A stretch of 23,177 nt of DNA, taken from assembly GCA_015680685.1 (NCBI GenBank), contig MNCI01000003.1, forward strand, positions 604,193-627,369, given 5' to 3'. Position 1 is the first letter of the stretch; every line of letters starts with the position of its first letter. The translations under genes and the position numbers were made by a program. This stretch comes from Gnetum montanum. Its lineage: Eukaryota > Streptophyta > Gnetopsida > Gnetales > Gnetaceae. Under the pieces are notes generated by a model, which was not told the origin of the DNA, searched no databases, and saw nothing but the letters and a program-made list of their open reading frames with translations. Shown in pieces: positions 1 through 7,490 of the stretch.

Positions 1-900
1 GTGACTGGGCATTTCTCAAACTAAGGAAGCACTCAAGGATTGAAAAGGGTGTGACTTCAAGGGAACTTGATTCTTTTATGTTGGCCATTCTCTTGGGTTC
101 TTGGATGTTTTCTTTTTGAGCTTTTCTTGTCGTTTTGGTGTTACCCAATTATTGGAAGTTGAGATAATAAAAATAAAAAGTCTTTGCATGGTGTGGTTCT
201 CACGCATAAAAACACAAAACGAAAAAAAACTAAGTGAGAATTCAAAGCACACCCCTTAGATGAAATAAAATTGGGCTACAAGCACTGGTTATGGAACCAA
301 AAGTGTTCTCTCTAACTAAGGCCCTTCTCGCTTCCCATTCTCTCCTTTGTTTCATCGAAATGGTGTTGACTCTTGGGGAAGGCATTCTTGTTGTCCAAGT
401 GGATGGTTTAGCTGAATGCATTGATGCAAAGTCACTGGATGTGGTTGGTTTGAGACTGGACTTGGAATGGCATTTACTAAGTCACATTAATCATGAAACA
501 CACAAGGGGCTATATACCACCTTGTTCTTGGAATTCCATTCCATCCTCTTCTCTCCACCCTTCTCTCCATTGTTCACCTCATTGCTGATTGTATCATTAG
601 TGTATATTTTGGTAGATGCATTGTTTTCTTTTTGATAAATTCTTGCGGTTAAGACTTAACTCTTATTCCAATTGACATTCTTGGAGCCTATGGACTCTTT
701 GAATATGGGTTGTCAGGGCATTAAGGGCATGACCCTGCTTTGGGGAGGACCCACTAACATTGCTATCTGGGGGATCAGTTGAATTCTTTCCCTTAACATT
801 TTGCAATTCATTTTATTTTTATCATTTCCATCTTGACATCCATTTCATCGATGCCATAGTTGTTCCTTTTTATTTATCTTTCTTACTCCTTTCCTTTCTC
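1..900 (+). repeat. Internal segment repeated at 2598-3420
   Basis: This long diverged direct repeat is shared by elements A and B. Matching landmarks in order are GGGTGTGACTTCAAGGG (about 49) against GGGTGTAACTTCAAGGG (about 2633), AAGTCTTTGCATGGTGTGGTT (178 against 2745), the CAAGCA(C/T)T(G/A)GTTATGGAAC block (about 279 against 2852), and CTCTCTAACTAAGGCCC against its copy near 2900. The similarity fades near 840-930. The segment reads as noncoding internal retrotransposon DNA and has many stops in all frames. A spacer or an intron ahead of a 3' gene is one possible role, but that is inference. Confidence 0.65.
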
Positions 901-1132
901 CATTCTAATGCTACCAGAGGTTCGCGATTAGTCATGGGGGTATGGGGCCCAATTTTTTCAATTTTCTCCTAGCCCCTAAATTTTTTATTTTCTTCTTAAC
1001 CCCTACACCTTTGGTAGTCATCATTACTATATCTTCCTATCCATATCAGCCATACCACAACCTAGCCAATGAACCTGCACCAAAGCAAGCTATTAATTAC
1101 ATGATGATTCATTTTCCTTTGCTAATATATGA

Positions 1133-1338
1133 TTGTGTTGTGTGTGCAGATGGCGATCATACAACAACGGATTGGATCTGGAGCAAACACTTGGAATGGA
1201 GCCGTGTTGGAAGCAGCTATGCAAGGAGCAAGATCGATAGCATGCTTACCAATGGACAATGGAAGGCGCAATCTTGGCATTGGCAGCAGAAACATTTCTT
1301 TCTCTCTCTCTCTTTTTCAGTTGCCAACTAAGGCCTAA
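1133..1338 (+). other. Conserved exon-like block, function unknown
   Basis: The sequence begins with a splice-acceptor-like tract (TTGTGTGTGCAG, ending at 1149) followed by ATGG. It is strongly conserved with element C (23058-22840 on the minus strand). In one frame both copies encode the shared peptide TTDWIWSKHLEWS followed by RSKID and LT.GQ. In another frame copy A reads from an ATG at 1150 to a stop at 1336-1338. The tail is a CT-rich tract (1297-1318). The two copies favour different frames, so coding is uncertain. It could be a fragment of a lost 3' gene or an untranslated conserved region. I do not recognise the family. Confidence 0.35.
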
Positions 1339-1538
1339 TGTCATTGTAATAAGGTGTTCACCCTTGTTGTCATGAACACCAGTTTTGTCAAGTCTTGTAA
1401 TGATGATCCGTTCACATGTCATCCCATTAGTTTCATTCCCCTCAATAATTCCATACCTTCCCAATATTATTGTAAGGAACTTGAGGATGCGTTTTCATTC
1501 AATCATGGAGGTATGATGAGACGCGATTCACATGAGCC

Positions 1539-1628
1539 GCGATATCGCACACTGCGATATCGCATCCCATGTGATATCGCATACGCGATATCGCATCGTC
1601 CCCTGCAATATCGCATATGCGATATCGC
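1539..1628. repeat. GCGATATCGC palindrome cluster in the U3 of LTR1
   Basis: Six copies of a 10-bp self-complementary motif start at 1539, 1554, 1571, 1585, 1605 and 1619. Four are exact and two carry one change (GTGATATCGC at 1571, GCAATATCGC at 1605). Spacing is 14-20 bp, so this is a cluster and not a strict tandem array. It sits immediately after the LTR start and about 20 bp before the TATA box, where enhancer or protein-binding sites of a U3 region would be expected. It contains an unusual density of CG dinucleotides for this AT-rich window. Confidence 0.85.
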
Positions 1629-1644
1629 AGTCCACCGCCATATC

Positions 1645-1652
1645 TATAAATA
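1645..1652 (+). promoter_or_regulatory. TATA box of LTR1
   Basis: TATAAATA lies 131 bp into the LTR, just downstream of the palindrome cluster. The same octamer lies at the matching place in LTR2 (22579-22586, minus strand), and a TATAAATA also lies 84 bp into LTR4 (9597-9604). Conservation across copies supports a real U3 core promoter. Confidence 0.7.
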
Positions 1653-1818
1653 AGAGGTAGTTCTCCATTGTTTCCCCATCCTGAGTTAGAAGTAGGAAAA
1701 CTCTGGCAGTTTGATCACTCCAGAGATAGAATATTTTCCATGTGCCCGCAATAGGAGTCCTAAAGTGAACGAATATTTATTTGAGCAACATTGTACCTGA
1801 ACACAAGTTGTGTACGGC

Positions 1819-1824
1819 AATAAA
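1819..1824 (+). promoter_or_regulatory. AATAAA polyadenylation-type signal of LTR1
   Basis: AATAAA lies about 170 bp downstream of the TATA box, inside a block conserved in all four LTRs (6935-6940, 9783-9788, and 22412-22407 on the minus strand). That placement fits the R region of an LTR. Confidence 0.55.
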
Positions 1825-2597
1825 GAAGAGCTTCTTGGATAAACTTTGTAGTGCATGGAATAGGATTTTATTTATTGTTTCCTCTCTCACCCTTAAACTC
1901 CTAGAATGCGGAATGAGTATGACTTGATTACGAGCATCTAATGATGTGTACGGATAGTCAAGGAATCAGCTGCTCATCGCAACGCGGTACGAGTATGATT
2001 TGATTACGAGCATCTAGTGTGACTATTTGGTAACCCAGTGGCGTATTCAAGATCTGCACTTGGTAATCCCTAGATAGTTTAGACGTAGTTCATTAGTTAG
2101 AGTTAGTTAGTTTCTCAACCCTTCACCTTGATAGCATAGGAGAAAAACATAAAAAGATATAAAAATCATATACCTCAAACTTACTTAACCATACACCATG
2201 ACAACTACAAGTAAGTCTAGGAAGACAACAAATGATTAACCCCAAGTGTTCCATGGGACGTGTAGGCACTTAGTCTGCGGAGTTCGACCGAATCGCACAT
2301 GCTACGCTTGTTTCATATGGTTGAGTGTTGGGGTACCTCGCCACTCATCATTAACTAAACATAATAATGCTATAGCTATTTGCTAATGGTGGTTTGTACT
2401 TAAATGTTTTTGATTGCTAATATCTAGATTTTATCTTTGAATTTTGGTATTAATAATTAAAACATGGTTTTTTTTTTAGGGAATAGGCAGTGAGTCTATG
2501 GCATCCACCCATTCACTAGATTCTATGGTGTTCCTTTTTTTGGAAATATGAGGTCCTATCCTTAATAAGAACTTTAACGAACTTATGATCTTAGTAA

Positions 2598-3420
2598 TTT
2601 CTAAACTTGGAAAGGATTAAATAGATTGACAAGGGTGTAACTTCAAGGGGATTTGATGCTCTTTGTACTTGCCTCCCCTCTTGAGTGCATGAGTGTTTTC
2701 ATGGATTTCTTACCATTCTGATGTCAACTAATAACAAGAAGTTAAAGTCTTTGCATGGTGTGGTTTTCATCCAAAAATTCCTAAAAACATAAAATTTCAA
2801 AAACAATGATGGGAATTAAAAGCACATCCCTTAGAAAAAATAATGGGATACAAGCATTAGTTATGGAACTAGAAAGACATGTTACCCATGCCTAAAGGTC
2901 CCCTCTAACTAAGGCCCTTTCTCACTTCCTAATTCTATTTTCTTCTCTTTTAGAAATGGTGATTAATTTGTGGGAGAATTCATATGTCTTAAGGGGATGG
3001 AATGGTCCTATAGTATCAATGTGAAGTCATTAGAAGAGGTTGGTTTTGATATGGACTAAGGATGAACTTTATCGACTCTCTCATCCACTAATTCTTCCCA
3101 TAATTTTACCTCATTGTCAATTTTCCATGTCTTGTTTAATGTCTTAGTTTGATGTGTTGAAATTCTTAGGTCAATTCTTTTCAAATTAGATCCTTAACTT
3201 TCCATAACCATTAATCAACCATGAGGCCCACAGACTCCTTGGCTTGAGGACATGTAAGGGCAAAAATGATGAAAGCTTGCTTTGGGAAGGATCCACTTGC
3301 ATTTCTCTTAGTTGGACTAGTTCAGTTCCTTATCCTTAGGCATTTTCAAGATCAAATACTTTATGCACACCATCAATTGCATCCAGTTGTTCACTCCTTA
3401 ATGGTATTTCTCCAACACAA
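2598..3420 (+). repeat. Element B copy of the segment at 1-900
   Basis: This is homologous to 1-900 with substitutions and small indels. Just upstream (2461-2535) there is a T-rich tract ending in AG, followed by a short ATG-led reading frame starting MASTHSLDSMVF at about 2499 that soon stops. That frame may be a chance ORF. From 3420 to about 3640 the sequence is T-rich and I see nothing definite in it. Confidence 0.6.
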
Positions 3421-3649
3421 ATTCATTGTCTAGCTTAAAACTCCTTTTTTATGAATAATCGAGCCCTCTTCCATTGTTTCATCATGTTCATAGCTTTTTT
3501 GGCTTTTCAAGACCCCAATTTCATGCTTAAACTTTTTGTTTTTCTTCATATTTTTAAATTGAAATTTTTCTTTAAGGACCCTATTAATGGGACCTCATCA
3601 ATGTAGCATAAAAATCCTATAAAGACACAAAATCACTTAGCATTTTTTT

Positions 3650-6392
3650 CACATTTGTGCTCAAACAAGGGGGGAGTTTTTGAATTTTTCAAAGCCTAGA
3701 ACCTTCCAAGAGCCATAACTTCCAAACCATTTGTTTGATAAGGCACTAGGGTCAAGACCAAACCTTGAGGTCACTCTAATAAATGCCTACCTCAAATAAA
3801 TTACATCCAAGGAGGTTTAGAAATCTATCCTTTAAGTGGTAAACTTTGGATCCTTCTTGGAGTTTGCTCCTCCAAAAGTTAAGACTCAACTATAAATCTC
3901 TTCCATGTGGCCCATCACCACTTCCAATAGGGAGTGGTACATGGGAGAGACATACATTTTCTGGAACAATAGGTAGGTTGATTCCACAGTCAAAATCAAG
4001 GACAAATCTATGTCCTACTCAATGAAAGAAATCTTTGAGGCCCTTGGGTTGCTTGAAACTAGGACCACTCTAGTTGAAATTTTAATGTAGGCAGATCCAA
4101 GCATCAAGAAAGAATGGACATAGTGGTCTTATGGATTAGACCACAAGGAGTTTGATGCACTTACCATGGCAAAACTTGCATACTTAAAAATTGTGACCTT
4201 TCACCTCAATCCAACAATGAGGCCCAACAAGATCATAGCCTTCTCCACTCGTTCATGTGCTACTCTACACAAAAGATTCCCCATCAACCTTTCACAACTA
4301 ATATATCTTAAGATAGAGAAGTGATTTAAAGAGAACGAACATGGAAGGAAGGTACTTCCCTTTCCATGCCTCATCAGAAAACTATACAAAAGGGGAGGCA
4401 TAACCTGCTACACTAATGACATAGTCTATCATGCTCCAATCGCTTCCTAGGCAAAGTTGATGAAGGACAAGGTGCCTATGAAGGTAATCTAGGAAGAGAA
4501 ATTGCAAACACCACCTCCACCATCCACTGATGAGACAACATTGGAGTTTTGCACTAACATTGGATGCATGCATGAGCTCCAAGAGTAACTCTTGCAATAG
4601 CAACAATAGCAAGCAAGAATGAATGATGTTGACCCATCTATGTATATATCAACCATGAGCCACCTTAACAGAGTGATCTAAACCATAAGCTAGATGGAGG
4701 ATGGCATGCTAATTTTCTCTACCTAATGCATGCAAGTGCCTAGAAGGTTGAATTTAAGTGCCTGAGAGGTAATGGTTCTCTTATTGAAATAGCAACAATT
4801 CCTAGATATCTCTAGGAATGCCTGCTATCTTTTTAGTGCATTTGGAGGAGGGTGAGGGGGTAATTGTCCTATTGATGTAGCACCATGGATAGGAGATGGT
4901 GGCTAAAGTGATTGCTAATAGAGTTCCTAAAGAACTTAATGTGCTTGTAGCATCTATACTAGATGTTTCTGTTGTTAGAGGTGTGTAGACATTTGTAGGC
5001 ACTGTTAATGGAAGATTGAGCATAACCCACTGTGAGAAATTGCCAAACCAACTGGTGGAAATTGAATAACCAATTTTAGATGTCTTTAACCTTTTAGATA
5101 CCATCACTGCAACCCAATTGGAGCTACTCGAGGCAAAGGGCAAATGCATCATCATGGAGGGGCAACTTAAAATAGCCAGAGTAGAAAACCAGTGCTTGGC
5201 TATAGAAGTTTTCAAATTGAGAGCCCGCTTCACTAATCCTGCACTACTTAGTTAAGCAACCACATGGGATGAAGTTTTCCAATAGCTTTAGGCCAAACTC
5301 AAAGAGGTTGAGTACACCAAGAAGTTGGTAGTCTTTGACTAGTCCTTGGTCGATGTCACAATGCATAACATTCCGAAGGACTTAGTTCAAACTTGTAGGA
5401 AGAATGAGAACTTGGCCATAGAAAATCATCACTTGTGAAATGTTGATGCATAGAAAAAAAATATATCCAAATTTATTCATCAATAGTAGTAGCAACTTGC
5501 TAGGGTAAACACTAAAATAAGGAGGTTGGTAGCAAAGAACATAAACTTCTCAATGGAGGAGGTTCATGCCTTATGCTAGAAATCTACAATCAAGATTGCT
5601 AACTAGAAAAATGAGACCCTTAAGTTCAAAAGGGTGAAAAATCATTATAGAGACTAGGTGGAATTGTAGAAAAAAATTAATGAGAAGCACATTCAACTAG
5701 CAAAGGCAAAAGTCAATGAGGCCCTCCAGCAACTCTAGTAAGGAGGTGATGTCTGGCAATCTATCTTTGATGGGCTGAACGAATATAATAAGGCTAAAAT
5801 TCGCATGAAGGAGTTGCAAATCAAGGAAATGACTGAATATATGAAGCTTTTAAACCTAGAGTATGAAAACCTAGTGATGTTGACTACCAAAAGGCTATGG
5901 TTAGAGTTAGAGAAGCAGGTGGCTAGCTCGTACTTATTGTACAAGGCAAAGTTCAAACATTACAAAGAAACCAAGTAAAAGCTTGAGGTTACAAATGTTG
6001 AACTCAATGTTCTAAGGGAGTGATTTATGGATCAGAGATCAACAACTAAGAACCTAGCTAAGAGAATGAATGACTACTAGGAGCTACAAAATGCACTCAG
6101 AGCATTTGACATTGTACACAAACAATTTGATGCCTAGTTTTTCAACATGAAGGAGCTATTTCCTACAATGCCCTATCCATGGAATATTCCCATTATGGCC
6201 TACATTGGTGAAGCAACATGGACTGTGAATGATCCTTGAAGTAAGAAGAAGAAGATGAAGGTATTGTTAAACATCTTCCATCTTACACCAGTAGTTGCAG
6301 CTGCAGTAGGACAACCACAACAAGCATGTGCATCCAAAGCAGGAGAAGATCCTTTGAAACCTTAGGAGCCTCCACCACCTAGGATTTTCTAA
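3650..6392 (+). pseudogene. Dead retrotransposon 3' gene: plant-transposon-like domain plus long coiled-coil-like region
   Basis: One reading frame can be followed from about 3650 to the TAA at 6390-6392, with a single clear frameshift near 4825. It holds about 44 in-frame stops by hand count. The N-terminal part (about 3660-4440) contains EWYMGETYIFW and later FHLNP, PNKIIAF, a block ending in INLSQLIY, then LPFPCLIRKLYKRGGI. This order and spacing resembles the plant transposon protein domain found in Athila-type 3' open frames. A Pro-rich linker follows (about 4510). The region 4830-6150 is rich in Lys, Glu, Leu and Gln and looks coiled-coil. The C-terminus (6255-6390) is Lys-rich and then Pro-rich. 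Its position between internal DNA and the 3' LTR is where env-like or other extra genes sit in plant Ty3/gypsy elements. No signal peptide or membrane segment is visible, so calling it an envelope would be unsupported. The true start is unknown. Confidence 0.65.
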
Positions 6393-6622
6393 TTTTATTC
6401 ATCATCTTCCAACTATCGAAAAAGTTTTGATTGTCATTTTTGTCCTGGTATCTAATTTTGTTTTTTAGAACACCAATTTTTGTAATGATTATAAATTTGT
6501 ATACTTGGGCACTTAGTCTTTCTTGTGTTTTTTTTTTGCATCTGTAGTTAGTCATTAATCTCATGCCTTCCCAAAATTTTGGTAAAAACTTGAGGACGAT
6601 TTTTCATTTAGTTGTGGATGTA
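6393..6622 (+). other. 3' noncoding region and polypurine-like tract of element B
   Basis: This is T-rich untranslated sequence between the decayed gene and the LTR. The last ~90 bp align with 1425-1513 of element A, both with CCTTCCCAA, then CTTGAGGA, then a weak purine tract immediately before TGAT(A/G)AG. The tract here is GTTGTGGATGTA, which is degenerate. The alignment fixes the LTR boundary at 6623. Confidence 0.6.
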
Positions 6623-6674
6623 TGATAAGTCGCATTATTAGAATGTTTCAATGGGATGTTGTCGATGCAACCTT

Positions 6675-6729
6675 ATCAATGAGATCTCATTGATGTGATC
6701 CCATCAATGTGGTATTTTCCACATTGATG
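6675..6729. repeat. Palindromes in the U3 of LTR3
   Basis: A perfect 20-bp palindrome, ATCAATGAGATCTCATTGAT, lies at 6675-6694. It is followed by a perfect 11-bp inverted repeat, CATCAATGTGG (6702-6712) and CCACATTGATG (6719-6729), around the 6-bp loop TATTTT. All share an ATCAATG/CATTGAT core. The offset from the LTR start (52-107) matches the offset of the unrelated GCGATATCGC cluster in LTR1 (25-115). Confidence 0.85.
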
Positions 6730-6934
6730 TGTACATATCAACATGCTTGTTTTTACCTATTAATGTATGCCTACCCACTACATTTATCGTAATCCTTTCT
6801 TAGTTGTAGTGAAGCTTTTGTAATTTTTCCTTTTGAAAGTTAGAATATTTTCTGAGTGCCCACAATAGAAGTCAAAGAAGTATATGCATCTTTATTCAAG
6901 AACAAATATGCTCGAGTACCTTAGTGTGAATGAC

Positions 6935-6940
6935 AATAAA
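6935..6940 (+). promoter_or_regulatory. AATAAA of LTR3
   Basis: AATAAA sits in the same conserved LTR block as 1819-1824, upstream of a conserved ATGGAATAG-like stretch. It is a likely R-region polyadenylation signal of the element. Confidence 0.5.
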
Positions 6941-7490
6941 GACAAGCATTTTTATCAAACCTTGCAGTACTTGGAATAGATTAATTATTTCCTTGTGCAT
7001 TTAATATTCATGCAAGTTACTTAAATGTTTCTAGGTAATTAATTAATATCAATTTAATAGCAAAGATAATTATGACCACTTTGAGCATACATTTAACGCT
7101 TGGTAATCCCAATAGTGCTTACTGCTTAGTAATCCACTAGTGTTATAACATGTCCAGGATGCATACAAAGAGTTGAAATGGATGCTTATGTTAGGATTAG
7201 TTAAATATTAGCTAGTTATTAGATTAATTAAGCATTTAATTTCTTTATTCTTATTCTTAGACAACTTAAATCATAAAAGATAAAATGATAAAAATCATAT
7301 GCCTCAGTTACACTTAACCATACTCTTGCACTTCACAAGTGGAACTAAGAAGACAACAATTGCAATGGTTAAATTTACTTCCTATGACTTAGTGTACTTA
7401 GAGAGGTAAAGTCTATAGAATTCAACCTCATCGCTTAGTGAATGCTAGTGATTCATATGGTTGGGTGTAGGGTATACTTGTTGCTCATCA

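Larger units (their letters stand above)
1..2350 (+). mobile_element. LTR retrotransposon A, 3' part (truncated by window edge)
   Basis: This is the 3' end of an LTR element whose 5' part lies outside the window. It consists of noncoding-looking internal sequence (1-1513), a polypurine-like tract (CATGGAGGTA, about 1504-1513) and a complete LTR (1514-2350). Positions 1-900 are homologous to 2598-3420 in element B, and 1045-1513 is homologous to the reverse complement of 22676-23140 in element C. A and C are therefore the same family and B is a relative. No gag or pol motif is visible in this part. The ORFs in 291-972 show no family resemblance and I treat them as chance. No primer-binding-site match follows position 2350, so the LTR reads as a 3' LTR. 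Confidence 0.75.
1514..2350 (+). repeat. 3' LTR of element A (LTR1)
   Basis: The LTR is 837 bp and is bounded by the inverted termini TGATGAG (1514-1520) and CTCATCA (2344-2350). It is preceded by a purine tract. It contains a TATA box (1645-1652), an AATAAA (1819-1824), a cluster of six GCGATATCGC-like palindromes (1539-1628) and an internal duplication (1915-1940 and 1991-2016, period 76). It is homologous over its whole length to the reverse complement of 21722-22675, and over shared blocks to 6623-7490 and 9513-10322. The five bases after it are TTAAC. Their partner would lie off the left edge, so the target duplication cannot be tested here. Confidence 0.85.
2351..7490 (+). mobile_element. 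LTR retrotransposon B, internal region plus 3' LTR
   Basis: This is a relative of elements A and C. The internal DNA has three parts: 2598-3420 (homologous to 1-900), a decayed gene (3650-6392), and a 3' noncoding stretch (6393-6622) that aligns with 1340-1513 of A around the block CTTGAGGA(C/T)G before the LTR. It ends in an LTR (6623-7490). No gag, protease, RT or integrase motif is visible between 2351 and 6622, and no separate 5' LTR is seen. Element A abuts it at 2350/2351, so A may have inserted into B or replaced its 5' part. The left boundary is therefore a convenience. A large nonautonomous derivative is also possible. Confidence 0.6.
6623..7490 (+). repeat. 3' LTR of element B (LTR3)
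   Basis: The LTR is 868 bp and runs from TGATAAG (6623) to CTCATCA (7484-7490). Shared blocks with LTR1 and LTR4 are GTTAGAATATTTTC followed by GTGCCCACAATAGAAGTC (about 6838-6874), AATAAA (6935-6940) and TTCATATGGTTGGGTGT near the end. A good TATA box is not visible; the expected place reads CATTTATCG. The first ~110 bp are unlike LTR1 and hold their own palindromes (6675-6729). The sequence after 7490 (TACATCAACC) does not look like a primer-binding site, which supports a 3' LTR. Confidence 0.8.

Noticed and set aside
291-635. ORF of 114 codons as a small gene
   Set aside because: It lies in the segment repeated at 2598-3420, and the other copy has stops and indels in this frame. There is no family motif.
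1539-1628. CRISPR-like array
   Set aside because: The repeats are only 10 bp, spacers are 4-10 bp, the context is a plant LTR, and no cas gene is present.
2499-2600. Start of a gene after the TTTTTTTTAG acceptor-like tract (MASTHSLDSMVF)
   Set aside because: The frame stops within about 20 codons. The resemblance to a spliced exon is suggestive only, and no supporting copy exists in the window.
4802-5233. Minus-strand ORF of 143 codons
   Set aside because: It is the antisense shadow of the decayed element-B gene, whose + strand frame has the coherent protein-like composition.
3650-6392. Possible TAG-recoding or stop readthrough as glutamine
   Set aside because: TAA and TGA also interrupt the frame and there is a frameshift near 4825. 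A nuclear plant genome uses the standard code. Deamination of CAG explains the pattern more simply.
1514-7490. LTR1 and LTR3 as the 5' and 3' LTRs of a single element
   Set aside because: LTR1 is much closer to LTR2 than to LTR3, its U3 is of a different type from LTR3, a polypurine tract precedes LTR1, and no primer-binding site follows it.
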